Shown: in pieces, positions 1-9,149 of the stretch
How positions within the stretch are numbered: the stretch's first letter is position 1
Layout: every line of letters starts with the position of its first letter
NCBI RefSeq assembly: GCF_015461845.1
Contig: NZ_JACOPW010000001.1
Span: forward strand, 1,500,757 to 1,564,756
Reading direction: 5' to 3'
Length of the DNA: 64,000 bases
From: Pseudomonas mucoides
Lineage (GTDB): Bacteria > Pseudomonadota > Gammaproteobacteria > Pseudomonadales > Pseudomonadaceae
The notes under the pieces: model-generated
Database searches by the model: none
Told to the model about the DNA's origin: nothing
What the model saw: only the letters and a program-made list of their open reading frames with translations
Position numbers and translations under genes: made by a program

Positions 1-55
1 GAGCCCCAAAAGGTTTAGAAAACCTGAAAACGCCGCGACGAACGGCGGCGAACTA

Positions 56-1417
56 TCAGACTTCGAGTCGTAGATGATGCTGGCGTTTGGCAGCGTACAT
101 GGCCTCGTCGGCATGCCTGAATAACTGCTTTTCCTCGGTGCCGTGCTCGGGGTAATGAGCGACGCCGATACTGGTGTGGATGTTCAGGTTGTGCCCGTCC
201 AGACGCAGCGGCTGCGCCAGGACCTGAAGAATTTTTTCCGCCACGCCGTCGGCGTCTTCCAGGCCGTGGATGCTGTGCAACAACACCACAAACTCGTCCC
301 CGCCGATGCGCGCCACGGTATCGGTTTCGCGTACGCACCCCTTGATCCGATTGGCCACCGCTTGCAACAGCATGTCGCCCACCGCGTGGCCATGGGTGTC
401 GTTGACGTCCTTGAAACGGTCGAGGTCGACGTACAGCAACGCCATGCGCCCACCATCGGCCCGGGCCAGCGCCAGCGAAGCCTTGAGACGATCACGCAGC
501 AGCTCGCGATTGGGCAATTGAGTCAACTGGTCGTACTGCGCCATTCGCTGCAACCGGGCATGCAACTGCTTGCGCTCGATGGCGGTCGCGACCTGGGCGC
601 AGACGTATTGCAGCAGCTCCTTGTCCCGTTCGGTGTAGCGCTCGCCACCCGCAACGCTTTTGACGATGAGCGCGCCGATGGTGCCGTTTTGCGAATTCAG
701 CGGCACGCCCAGCCAGCACGGTGAATTCGGGCCCTCGACCAACGTCTCAAAACCTGCGGGCGAATGGCCCTGGTCCGGGGTCAGCAAAATGGGCAAGCCG
801 CTGCGGATCACTTCCGCACACAGGCGCCCGGTGATGGTGCCGGGCTGCTCGGGTTGCAGTTCGTGGTCGTTGACGTGATAGGGGAAATTCAGCTGCGCGC
901 AGTGTTCGTCATACAGCGCCACGGAGAAATTCAGCGCAGGCAGCCATTCGCCGATGATCAGGTGAATGCGCTTGAACAGCGCCAGCAAGTCTTCCGCCGC
1001 GTGAGCCGCTTCGGAAATCGCGTACAACGCTGCTTGCCGGGACTCGGCCTGCTTGCGTTCGGTGATGTCCCGGGCCACGGCGATGCGCAATTGATCGACT
1101 TCCGACCAGCGCGCCGACCAGAGGATGTGCACCACCTGGCCGTCCTTGCGCAGGTAGCGGTTTTCGAAGTTGAGTTTGGGCTCACCGCCCATGATTTCCC
1201 GCGCGGCGTCGAGGGTGCGCTGGCGGTCGCCAGGATGCACCATGTCGATCATCACTTGGCCGATCAGCTCGTCGGGGGTATAGCCAAAAATGCGCTCGCA
1301 CGCCGCACTGACAAAAACGAAGCGACCTTGCTTGTCGACCGCACAAACGGCGTCCAGCAACAGATCGATGTAGCTCGCCAACGGCGCGGAATTTCTGGAT
1401 GCCATGGTGTCTTGCAT
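56..1417 (-). CDS. PAS-GAF-GGDEF diguanylate cyclase
   Basis: Predicted cytoplasmic sensor diguanylate cyclase of 453 residues that would make c-di-GMP from two GTP. A PAS domain spans about residues 15-124 and ends in the usual DITERKQAE linker. A GAF-like domain follows at about 135-280 and a GGDEF domain at about 290-450. The catalytic motif is an intact GGDEF at 372-376. An RxxD inhibitory site (R363, D366) lies five residues before it, so product inhibition is likely. No membrane segment or EAL domain is present. It starts only 6 bp after the lysE stop, so the two are probably cotranscribed. A GAGG ribosome site precedes the chosen ATG; a second ATG four codons in is possible. The ligand of the PAS/GAF part is unknown. 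Confidence 0.9.
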   Translation of the reverse strand: MQDTMASRNSAPLASYIDLLLDAVCAVDKQGRFVFVSAACERIFGYTPDELIGQVMIDMVHPGDRQRTLDAAREIMGGEPKLNFENRYLRKDGQVVHILWSARWSEVDQLRIAVARDITERKQAESRQAALYAISEAAHAAEDLLALFKRIHLIIGEWLPALNFSVALYDEHCAQLNFPYHVNDHELQPEQPGTITGRLCAEVIRSGLPILLTPDQGHSPAGFETLVEGPNSPCWLGVPLNSQNGTIGALIVKSVAGGERYTERDKELLQYVCAQVATAIERKQLHARLQRMAQYDQLTQLPNRELLRDRLKASLALARADGGRMALLYVDLDRFKDVNDTHGHAVGDMLLQAVANRIKGCVRETDTVARIGGDEFVVLLHSIHGLEDADGVAEKILQVLAQPLRLDGHNLNIHTSIGVAHYPEHGTEEKQLFRHADEAMYAAKRQHHLRLEV

Positions 1418-1423
1418 ATGGCC

Positions 1424-2062
1424 TCAAGTCTTGTTTGTGACCAGTCCCGGCAACGCGTGCGCCAGGGCATTAATGGCAAAACCGATAAACATGACCCCGC
1501 ACAACCGGGTGATGGCCAGTTCGTGACGTTGATACAGGGTCCGGACCTGCCGCGCACCGACGATGCCGATGAGAATAGCGTAGGCGATCAGGCCACCGAC
1601 GAAGCTCAGCACAATCAACCACGGCAGCATCGACCAGTGCAGCAGCTCCGCGCGGCTCGAGAGCAGTGCGGTAAACGTGGCCACCGCCACCGGGTAAGCC
1701 TTGGGATTGGTCAAACCGAACAGAATGCCGTGCCAGAACGGCTGGCGGGCCGGGCCTTGAGGCGCTTCGGCACTGCTGCGTTTCGCCCGCACGGCGCGCA
1801 AACCGAGCCAGAACAAATACAACCCGCTGAACACGCCCAACACATCGAATGCCGTGCTACCGATTTCCCGCGCCCCGACTATTGCAATCAACGCGGTACT
1901 GCACCAGACCACATCGCCCAGCAAATGCCCACACAAGAACCCCGCCCCCGCCCGCCGACCGCGCGCCGCGCCAATGCCGAACACCGCCAACACACCCGGC
2001 CCCGGAGTGATGCCGTAGATAAAGCCCGAGGCGAGAACAGCCATTAGCAGCGATGGGGTCAT
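1424..2062 (-). CDS. LysE/RhtB family amino acid exporter
   Basis: Predicted inner-membrane exporter of 212 residues, normal for the LysE/RhtB family, with about six hydrophobic segments. The N-terminal segment carries the family signature ITPGPGVLAV, and a LTNPKAYPVAV motif follows mid-protein. Members export amino acids or their analogues by proton exchange; the substrate cannot be read from sequence. An AAGGAT ribosome site lies 8 bp before the ATG. The gene is the likely first gene of a two-gene unit with the diguanylate cyclase downstream. No regulator gene is adjacent. Confidence 0.85.
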   Translation of the reverse strand: MTPSLLMAVLASGFIYGITPGPGVLAVFGIGAARGRRAGAGFLCGHLLGDVVWCSTALIAIVGAREIGSTAFDVLGVFSGLYLFWLGLRAVRAKRSSAEAPQGPARQPFWHGILFGLTNPKAYPVAVATFTALLSSRAELLHWSMLPWLIVLSFVGGLIAYAILIGIVGARQVRTLYQRHELAITRLCGVMFIGFAINALAHALPGLVTNKT

Positions 2063-2508
2063 CAGGAAATCCTTTTGAACTGTCTGGTGAATGGGCGCCA
2101 GTCTATCTCAGGTCCTTGTGCGTGGACTTACTGATCGTCGAAGAACTTCATTCCTGCGTTGGGTCGTCGTTCCGCCCATTCAGCCAATTCAACACCTGAT
2201 CCCCACCCCGCCACGTGTGCCACGCCAACACAAACGTAAACGACGCGCCGCCACATCGATATCACAAGGATGATCAGGTCGAGACGGCGGATCAGGCTTT
2301 TTGGCAGCATGGAGGGCTCGATGACTTCAGTTCGGCTGAGTCGGCAGATAGCTCGGTTTTTGCCCACAACCTCACACGCCATCGCCCTACATGTAAATCT
2401 CTTGTAACACTCAACCGAACAGGAAACGGCCGATTCAGCGCCCACACCCCACGCTGTAAAGTCTGGAAACACACGGACGGTTTCATCACTCAAGGACAGA
2501 CACGTCAC
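2063..2508. other. Intergenic region between lysE and the oxoamine synthase
   Basis: 446 bp separate the divergent lysE and oxoamine synthase genes and should hold both promoters. The downstream gene's frame stays open back to about 2215, but without a ribosome site or family similarity. A minus-strand frame is also open across 2128-2526 without a ribosome site. I see no convincing operator, terminator or repeat. Confidence 0.5.
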
Positions 2509-3741
2509 ATGGACCAGACAACGCACGCGGCAAACACTTTCACCAACTATCGAAAACTGATCTCGCTAGCCGATCACGACTGGGAAACCGCGGAAGCGGG
2601 AAAAGTCGCGGGGCTGAACGTCGACATCAGAAGCAGCAACCGCATGGTTGACCAGCACGGACGCGCTTTTCATCACTTCTGTACTACCTCCTACCTGGGC
2701 CTGGATCACCATCCCGACTTACTCGATGGCGCCATGACCACCTTGTGGGAAACCGGCACCCTGCGCATCGCCAACTCGAAAAATCGCTGCAAACTGGCAA
2801 TCCTCGATCAGTACGAAACGGAGCTGTCAGCGTTGTTCGGCGCCACATGCCTGAGCACCTTGTCGTGCAGCGCGGCGAGTGCCGGCGTCCTGCCGCTGCT
2901 GGCCAGCGGCGTGTTCAACGAGAACCGGTCGCCGGTGATGGTGTTTGACCGCTTGGCACACTATTCGATGAGTCACCTCAAAGCCGCCTGCGCCGACGAA
3001 ACCAGGGTCGTGACCAGCCCGCACAACGACATGGATTTTCTGGAAACGCAGTGCCAGCAACATGCCAGGGTCGCGTATGTGGCCGACGGTGCGTACAGCA
3101 TGGGCGGGGTCGCCGACCTGGACAGCCTGTTGTACCTGAAGGACCGTTACGGCCTGTTTCTTTACCTCGACGATTCTCACGCTTTGTCCGCTGTCGGCAC
3201 GTTCGGTGCGGGCCTCGTGCGTCCCAGGTTGCAGGCGCTGGAGGATGACGCCTTGATTGTCGCCTCATTGGCCAAGTCATTTGGCGCCAGCGGCGGAATG
3301 GTGATGCTGGGCAACGAACGGCAGAAAAAACTGATTCAACGCTACGGCGGCCCCAGTAACTGGTCGCAAAGCCTGAACAGCGCGTCCATCGGTGCGGGCA
3401 GAGCGTCCATCCTGCTGCATCACACGCCTGCATTGACTGCGTTACAGGAAAAGCTTCAGGTTAATATCCGCCTCTTTGACAGCCTGATTCGAACCGCACA
3501 ATACGCCAGCAACATGCCGATTCGCTTGATCCACTGCGGTGAAGCGAGGCTGGCCAACCGTATTGCCATCGAATTATCCAATCTGGGTTTCTTTACCTCG
3601 GCGGTGTTTTTCCCCGTGGTTGCACAAGGCAAGGCCGCCATCAGAATCACGCTACGCGCCGACATGGAGCCGACGCTGATTCGACATTTTTGTGAACTCG
3701 TCACCGAGCTTTTACGCACCTGCGCCGGGGACGCCCGCTAG
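2509..3741 (+). CDS. PLP-dependent alpha-oxoamine synthase family protein
   Basis: A 410-residue fold-type I PLP enzyme of the alpha-oxoamine synthase group (relatives: BioF, Kbl, HemA, SPT, CqsA). These condense an amino acid with an acyl thioester, releasing CO2, to form an aminoketone. The PLP-binding lysine is K256 in SLAKSFGASGG; the cofactor-contacting Asp/His lie in DDSHALSAVG at 221-230; a histidine at 151 (LAHYSMSH) fits the stacking position. The ATG at 2509 was chosen because an AAGGAC site precedes it and family similarity begins soon after; the frame is open upstream to about 2215. No bio or kbl genes are near. The MFS exporter starts 18 bp downstream, suggesting the product is exported. 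The acyl donor and amino acid are unknown. Confidence 0.8.
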   Translation: MDQTTHAANTFTNYRKLISLADHDWETAEAGKVAGLNVDIRSSNRMVDQHGRAFHHFCTTSYLGLDHHPDLLDGAMTTLWETGTLRIANSKNRCKLAILDQYETELSALFGATCLSTLSCSAASAGVLPLLASGVFNENRSPVMVFDRLAHYSMSHLKAACADETRVVTSPHNDMDFLETQCQQHARVAYVADGAYSMGGVADLDSLLYLKDRYGLFLYLDDSHALSAVGTFGAGLVRPRLQALEDDALIVASLAKSFGASGGMVMLGNERQKKLIQRYGGPSNWSQSLNSASIGAGRASILLHHTPALTALQEKLQVNIRLFDSLIRTAQYASNMPIRLIHCGEARLANRIAIELSNLGFFTSAVFFPVVAQGKAAIRITLRADMEPTLIRHFCELVTELLRTCAGDAR

Positions 3742-3759
3742 ACATCCAGGGATGATTCC

Positions 3760-4926
3760 ATGAAGAGCAGCACCACCCTCCTCGTCACCTGCAGCACGGT
3801 TTTCCTCGCGCAACTGGGCATGAGCATTTACCTGCCGGCGCTGCCGGAGATGGCTCGGCACCTGTCCGCCGACGCTTCGCAGGTGTCCTGGGGACTGGCG
3901 GTGTATCTGATCGGCATGGCGCTGCCGATGTTGTTCTGGGGCAGCCTCGGCCAGCGCATCGGCCGCAAACCGGTGCTGCTCGCGGCACTTGGCATTTATG
4001 GCTTGGCCAACCTTGCGCTGCCGCTGGGCCAGACGCTTGAAGCGTTTCTGTTTTTTCGGCTGCTACAAGGCATTGGTGCCAGCGGGATTTCAGTCATGGC
4101 ACGGGTGTTGATCCGCGACAGTTTCCGCGGTGAGCTGTTGGCCAAGGCGTTGTCGTGGATTTCGATTTCGTTCGTGATAGCGCTGGGCATCGGCCAATAC
4201 CTGGGGTCGGTCATTCAGGTCGCACTGGGCTGGCCGGCGATTTTCTATCTGCTGGGTGGCACGAGCCTGTTGATGGCGATCGTCGTGGCGCGGGTTTCTT
4301 TTGCGGTGCTGGTCGAGGACAACGTTCAGACGTCTGCGTGGCCCAGTTACGGGCGCATTCTGCGTGATCGGGCGTTCTTGCTGCCGGCGCTTACCGGTGG
4401 CCTCGGCTACGGGGTGATCATTGCCTTCAACACGGCCGCGCCGCTGATTCTGCAAGGGCCGTTCAACTGGTCGGCCGTGGAATATGGCCTGCTGGGCTGG
4501 CCGATCAGCGCGGCGTACTTTCTGGGAGCACTGGGGGTCAATGCCTTGGTACTGCGCACCGGTCAGCGCCGGTTGATGACGGTGGGCGTCGCTCTGGTGC
4601 TGACCGGGAGCGCGGTGATGTTGCTGGGCAGCCTCGTCGGCACCTCCATTGCGCTGCTGTTCTGGTTGCCCTATTGCGTGGCAGTGTTCGGGCAGTCGTT
4701 GACGTACCCGATCAGCCTGTCGCTGGCGAACGACGGTTCACCGGTCGGGGGTGCCTATGCGATGGCGTTGAGCGGCTTTATTCATCAACTGATGGCAGCG
4801 ATCATTGGCGGTGTTGCCAGCCTGATCGCCAGTCAGCAGGCATGGCCGTTGTCGTTGCTCTGTACCTTGCTGGCGGTGGGCGCGATGCTGTGCGTCATGC
4901 TCGCGCCCGGTCGCAAAACGGCCTAA
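3760..4926 (+). CDS. MFS transporter, Bcr/CflA-like (DHA1)
   Basis: Predicted inner-membrane drug/metabolite:H+ antiporter of 388 residues with about twelve hydrophobic helices. The loop between helices 2 and 3 carries a MFS motif A-like segment ([12 protein letters not shown]), and a motif C-like stretch follows in helix 5. The start has an AGGGATGA ribosome site and lies 18 bp after the oxoamine synthase, so the two are very likely one transcript. Context suggests it exports the synthase product, but export of unrelated toxic compounds is equally possible from sequence alone. Its stop codon overlaps the stop of the convergent alcohol dehydrogenase gene. Confidence 0.85.
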   Translation: MKSSTTLLVTCSTVFLAQLGMSIYLPALPEMARHLSADASQVSWGLAVYLIGMALPMLFWGSLGQRIGRKPVLLAALGIYGLANLALPLGQTLEAFLFFRLLQGIGASGISVMARVLIRDSFRGELLAKALSWISISFVIALGIGQYLGSVIQVALGWPAIFYLLGGTSLLMAIVVARVSFAVLVEDNVQTSAWPSYGRILRDRAFLLPALTGGLGYGVIIAFNTAAPLILQGPFNWSAVEYGLLGWPISAAYFLGALGVNALVLRTGQRRLMTVGVALVLTGSAVMLLGSLVGTSIALLFWLPYCVAVFGQSLTYPISLSLANDGSPVGGAYAMALSGFIHQLMAAIIGGVASLIASQQAWPLSLLCTLLAVGAMLCVMLAPGRKTA

Positions 4927-6071
4927 AAGGCGCTGCGAAAAATCTCCTCGATCTGGCGCTGATCCGCCGCCCGGGGATTGGTAAAACCGCAGGCGTCTTT
5001 CAGCGCATTGGTGGCAAGCATGGGGACGTCATTGAGTCTGGCGCCGAGCTCACGCAATCCGGCCGGGATGTCCACATCACTGGACAGGCGACGGATCGCG
5101 GCAATAGCCGCTTGAGCACCCTCTTCAGGGCTGAAACCACGGATGTCGGCGCCCATCGCATGAGCCACGTCGGTCAAGCGCGGGGCGCACACCTGAGCGT
5201 TGAAGCTTTGAACGTGGGGTAGCAGCACTGCGTTGCAGACGCCATGAGGCAAGTCGTAGAACCCACCCAATTGGTGAGCCATGGCGTGGACATAACCCAG
5301 GGACGCGTTATTGAACGCCATGCCCGCCAGGAATTGCGCGTAGGCCATGTTTTCCCGCGCCGCCATGTCATCGCCGTTGCGCACCGCCAGCCGCAGGTTG
5401 TTGCTGATCAACGTGATCGCCTTCAGTGCACAAGCATCGGTGATCGGGTTGGCGGCGGTGGAGACGTACGCTTCGATGGCGTGGGTCAGTGCGTCCATGC
5501 CGGTGGCGGCCGTCAGCCCCTGGGGCATGGCGACCATCAGCGCCGGGTCGTTGACCGACAGCAGCGGCGTGACGTTGCGGTCGACAATGGCCATTTTCAC
5601 GTGGCGCGATTCGTCGGTGATGATGCAAAAACGCGTCATCTCGCTGGCGGTGCCGGCGGTGGTGTTGATCGCGATCAGCGGCAGCTGCGGTTTGCTTGAT
5701 TGATCGACACCTTCATAGTCGCGGATCTGCCCGCCGTTGGTCGCACATAACGCGATGCCCTTGGCGCAGTCGTGGGGCGAACCACCCCCGAGAGACACCA
5801 CAAAATCGCAGCAACTTTCCTTCAACAAGCCCAGGCCGAGCTCAACGTTGGCCATATTCGGGTTGGGTTTGGCGCCGTCAAAGATCACCGAATCGATGTC
5901 CTGCATCGCCAGTTTTTGCGCAATCATTTTCGCAACGCCGGCCTTGGCCAGCCCGACGTCGGTGACAATCAGCGCTTTGCGAAAGCCATACTTGCCAATG
6001 GTGTCCATGGCTTCGTCGAGGCAACCCGTGCCCATGATGTTCACGGCGGGAATGAAAAACGTGCTGCTCAT
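4923..6071 (-). CDS. yiaY: Iron-containing alcohol dehydrogenase
   Basis: A 382-residue group III (iron-dependent) alcohol dehydrogenase, the usual length for YiaY/ErcA-type enzymes, catalysing NAD(P)-linked oxidation of primary alcohols or reduction of aldehydes. The NAD-binding [10 protein letters not shown] motif lies near residue 100. The likely metal ligands are the Asp and His in [12 protein letters not shown] and the two His in [15 protein letters not shown]. The ATG at 6071 has a GGAGA site and gives the family length; the frame is open 25 codons further. A TTGAT-N4-CTCAA sequence 84 bp upstream suggests control by the oxygen sensor ANR. The yiaY name reflects similarity to the E. coli gene only; substrate is not determined. 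Confidence 0.88.
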   Translation of the reverse strand: MSSTFFIPAVNIMGTGCLDEAMDTIGKYGFRKALIVTDVGLAKAGVAKMIAQKLAMQDIDSVIFDGAKPNPNMANVELGLGLLKESCCDFVVSLGGGSPHDCAKGIALCATNGGQIRDYEGVDQSSKPQLPLIAINTTAGTASEMTRFCIITDESRHVKMAIVDRNVTPLLSVNDPALMVAMPQGLTAATGMDALTHAIEAYVSTAANPITDACALKAITLISNNLRLAVRNGDDMAARENMAYAQFLAGMAFNNASLGYVHAMAHQLGGFYDLPHGVCNAVLLPHVQSFNAQVCAPRLTDVAHAMGADIRGFSPEEGAQAAIAAIRRLSSDVDIPAGLRELGARLNDVPMLATNALKDACGFTNPRAADQRQIEEIFRSAF

Positions 6072-6154
6072 GAGCGATTCTCCTGGCTGGGCCGAATCGG
6101 CGACGCCGATCCAGCGGGACGCCCACAGCTTCGACCCTTCGCTCACGCAGTAAC

Positions 6155-6168
6155 TTGATCTGGCTCAA
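6155..6168. promoter_or_regulatory. Candidate ANR/FNR box
   Basis: TTGATCTGGCTCAA matches the FNR/ANR consensus TTGAT-N4-ATCAA at 9 of 10 positions. Its centre is about 90 bp before the alcohol dehydrogenase ATG and 66 bp before the divergent DUF4917 ATG, so it could serve either. Iron-dependent alcohol dehydrogenases are often induced at low oxygen, which favours the dehydrogenase. Confidence 0.5.
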
Positions 6169-6227
6169 GTCATGGTCGTGATAAAGTCGCCGCCCATCAG
6201 ACCTTTTGCTTTGAGACTTTGACCGCA

Positions 6228-7247
6228 ATGACCGATTTCCAGGATGTTGATGCCCAACTTGAAGACTGGAACGCCTTGCGCGCCACCGCCTCGTTCAGCG
6301 GCCTGCTGGTGGGCAACGGCGCCAGCCGTGCGGTGTGGGACGACTTTGGTTACGACTCGCTGTTCGAGAATGCGCGCACCGTCGAAGAAAAACCGCTGAG
6401 CCAGTCCGAGCTGAGCGTGTTCGAGGCGATGCAGACACGCAGTTTCGAACAAGTGCTGAGCGCGCTGAAAACCACCAGTCGCGTGAACAAGGCGTTGGCC
6501 GTCAGCTCCGCCGCACCGCGCAATCGCTATTACGCGATCAAGGAAGCGCTGATCAACACCGTGCATGCAGTACATATTCCATGGCGACTGGTCGTGCCTT
6601 CGACGCTGGCGACCATCAGCTCGGAACTGGGCAACTATCGGACGGTGTTTACCACCAACTATGACTTGCTCAATTACTGGTCCATCCAGCATCAGCCGGA
6701 CGCGATCACCGACCTGTTCCAGGGCGCCGAGCCGGGCTTTGACCTGAGCGTCACGGCGACCGATAAAACCCGTTTGCTGTACCTGCACGGTGGTTTGCAC
6801 CTGGTGCGCAATCAGGACGGCACGGCGCGCAAGCTGATGTCGACCGAGGGCACGCTGCTCGGCAGTTTCGCGATCAACAATACGATCAAGACCCTGGATG
6901 ACGTGCCGCTGTTCGTGAACGAAGGGCCGGCGCAGGACAAGCTCAAGACCATTCGCAGCTCGGATTATCTGTCGTTCTGTTATGACCAGTTATTGGGGCA
7001 TGGCGACGGGTTGTGTGTCTTTGGACATGCGCTGGGCGAGCAGGATAGCCATATCGTTCATGCGTTGCGCCAGGCGAAACCGTCGGTGGTGGCGATCTCG
7101 ATTTATCCGCGCAGCAAGGCGTTTATCCAGCATCAGAAGCGGCATTACGCGAAGGTGTTTGAGGGGACGGGATCAGCGCTGCGGTTTTTTGATTCGAAGA
7201 CGCACGCGTTGGGGAATCCGAAGCTTACGGTTCCGGTTGAGGTTTAG
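6228..7247 (+). CDS. DUF4917 (SIR2-like) protein
   Basis: A 339-residue protein that I place in the DUF4917 family, related to SIR2-like folds. Visible marks are a nucleotide-binding-like turn GLLVGNGASRAVW at about 26-38, a TTNYDLLNYW segment near 145 and a YLHGGLHL segment near 190. SIR2-like domains use similar GxGxS, TNYD and LHG elements around an NAD pocket. There is no signal peptide or membrane helix. Function is unknown; NAD binding is an inference. The ATG at 6228 is used, although a TTG nine bases upstream is in frame and no clear ribosome site is seen. It stands alone, divergent from the alcohol dehydrogenase and followed by REP repeats. Confidence 0.75.
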   Translation: MTDFQDVDAQLEDWNALRATASFSGLLVGNGASRAVWDDFGYDSLFENARTVEEKPLSQSELSVFEAMQTRSFEQVLSALKTTSRVNKALAVSSAAPRNRYYAIKEALINTVHAVHIPWRLVVPSTLATISSELGNYRTVFTTNYDLLNYWSIQHQPDAITDLFQGAEPGFDLSVTATDKTRLLYLHGGLHLVRNQDGTARKLMSTEGTLLGSFAINNTIKTLDDVPLFVNEGPAQDKLKTIRSSDYLSFCYDQLLGHGDGLCVFGHALGEQDSHIVHALRQAKPSVVAISIYPRSKAFIQHQKRHYAKVFEGTGSALRFFDSKTHALGNPKLTVPVEV

Positions 7248-7261
7248 CGGCGAGGCGGCTG

Positions 7262-7409
7262 ACGCCTTCGCGAGCAGGCTCGCTCCCACATTGGGTTTGC
7301 GGCGTATACAAATCCTTGTAGGAGTGAGCCTGCTCGCGATGGCGGTCTGACATTCAACCTCTTCGTCGAATGTTAAGCAGCGATCGCGAGCAGGCTCACT
7401 CCTACAGCG
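7262..7409. repeat. Three REP elements in a cluster
   Basis: Three copies of the Pseudomonas REP unit lie in alternating orientation at about 7264-7291, 7315-7344 and 7382-7408. Each carries GTAGGAG or its complement and a GCGAGCAGGCT core. The odd number means one REP doublet plus a solitary unit. They fill the gap between two convergent genes. Confidence 0.9.
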
Positions 7410-7436
7410 GGATGTGTGTGAGTTTGAAATGTGTGT

Positions 7437-7781
7437 TTAGAGCACCGGCAAGGTCTTGTCCTTGATCACCGTGGTCGGCCCGTTGGCTTTCACACTGGCA
7501 ATGCCCTTATCCATCGCGGCAGCGGAGGCGTACGACTCGCTGCTGCCGATAATCTCGTGGTTACCGGCCTTGAGGTTGAAATAAGGATGGCCATCCTTGG
7601 TGGTCTTTTTTTCGTAGCGCTCATCCAGCGGGCTGTTGAACTGAACCGATGCAATGCCTTTGTCGGCGGCGGCGCGGGTGGTGTACAGCTCGCTGGTCAG
7701 AATGGTTTCGGCATTGGCGGCCTTGAGAACAAACCTGAACTGGCCACTGCTGCTTTTGCTCACTTCGTACCATCCGGACAT
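7437..7781 (-). CDS. YegP-like DUF1508 protein
   Basis: A 114-residue protein with two tandem DUF1508 repeats, residues about 5-50 and 56-102. Each has the pattern of a strand pair (FRFVLKA / YFNLKAG), then ExxxSxLYxxxAAxxxGIASV. YegP of E. coli has the same two-repeat build and length. Its function is not established. The ATG at 7781 follows an AAGGAG ribosome site by 6 bp; the frame is open 17 codons further but has no support. The gene is flanked on both sides by REP clusters and seems to be a single-gene unit. Confidence 0.9.
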   Translation of the reverse strand: MSGWYEVSKSSSGQFRFVLKAANAETILTSELYTTRAAADKGIASVQFNSPLDERYEKKTTKDGHPYFNLKAGNHEIIGSSESYASAAAMDKGIASVKANGPTTVIKDKTLPVL

Positions 7782-7860
7782 GCTCTTTCTCCTTGGCGAT
7801 TGAGAGGTTTCGCGTTTCAGAGTAAAGACCACACCACGGTTTCTGTCGCCTGCACAGGCC

Positions 7861-7930
7861 CCATCGCGAGCTGGCTCACTCCTACGATGGAAATGCGATC
7901 CCCTGCAGGAGTGAGCCTGCTCGCGAATGG
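7861..7930. repeat. REP doublet (REPIN)
   Basis: Two inverted REP units, ATCGCGAGCTGGCTCACTCC and CAGGAGTGAGCCTGCTCGCG, separated by about 20 bp. The left copy has a base change in the core (CTGGCT for CAGGCT). It lies between yegP and the ribbon-helix-helix gene. Confidence 0.88.
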
Positions 7931-7946
7931 GTCTACGCGGTATTAG

Positions 7947-8252
7947 CTACTTCACCACCGCCCGAACCACCGACAATTCCGGCACAGCGACCCGCCGCTG
8001 ACTCAAATACCGCATACAACTCACCCGCAAAAACGAGGCAAAATTCACCACTTCCCCCCGGTAATCCATCACCTCTTCATACAGCTTGGCGATCAGTTGG
8101 TTGGTGGTCATGCCATCGACTTCGGCAATTTCGCTGAGAATGTCCCAGAACTGGTTCTCCAGCCGCAGGGTGGTGACCACCCCGCAGATGCGCAGCGAGC
8201 GGGAGCGCGATTCGTAGAGGATCGGATCGGCCTTGACGTAAAGCTCGCACAT
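7947..8252 (-). CDS. Ribbon-helix-helix domain protein
   Basis: A 101-residue protein with a ribbon-helix-helix fold of the RHH_4 type: RSRSLRICGVVTTLRLENQF forms the strand and first helix, followed by a helix containing DGMTTNQLIAKLYEEV. Relatives are small DNA-binding proteins of unknown role that often sit alone on the chromosome; there is no toxin partner here. The C-terminal third is a basic helix (SCMRYLSQRRVAV). The start at 8252 follows a GAGGGAC site; the frame is open 81 codons upstream through the neighbouring gene but that part is its shadow. The DJ-1 gene lies 14 bp upstream on the same strand, so they may be cotranscribed. Confidence 0.82.
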   Translation of the reverse strand: MCELYVKADPILYESRSRSLRICGVVTTLRLENQFWDILSEIAEVDGMTTNQLIAKLYEEVMDYRGEVVNFASFLRVSCMRYLSQRRVAVPELSVVRAVVK

Positions 8253-8266
8253 GGACAGGTCCCTCG

Positions 8267-8848
<582 letters not shown>

Positions 8849-8952
8849 GGGGAGGACTCCTCTGGGGGAACATTGGCAGGAGTATTCAAGGTAGTCCTTA
8901 TCCAGTGGGTCGGGTAATAACCTGCTACTACCTGATGGACCGCATCATCGTT

Positions 8953-9040
8953 CATCGCGGGCAAGCCACGCGCCCAACAGTTGACCGAGTCGTCCATGGG
9001 AATGCGATCAACTGTGGGAGCGTGGCTTGCCCGCGATGGC
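8953..9040. repeat. REP doublet (REPIN)
   Basis: Inverted REP units of the variant with core GCGGGCAAGCCACG, around a loop of about 40 bp. It occupies the gap between the divergent DJ-1 and EamA genes, an unusual place because promoters should also lie there. The 5' arm is more degenerate than the 3' arm. Confidence 0.88.
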
Positions 9041-9149
9041 GCCCTCAAACTGTACGGATAACTCTGCGCCTAGCTGTAACAGCGCAGCCAACGCGGTTTG
9101 TGGCTAGATGAAGGTACTTCCCATCACCCTGAATTCTGGTCCCCAAATC

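Noticed and set aside
2215-2508. 98-codon N-terminal extension of the oxoamine synthase
   Set aside because: No ribosome site, composition unlike a protein domain, and the family begins near the ATG at 2509, which has AAGGAC.
2128-2526. Minus-strand open frame of 132 codons before the oxoamine synthase
   Set aside because: It has no ribosome site and no recognisable domain, and it covers the region where two divergent promoters must lie.
6228-7247. Defence island around the SIR2-like gene
   Set aside because: Neighbours are metabolic or housekeeping genes; no nuclease, transposase, integrase or tRNA insertion site is near.
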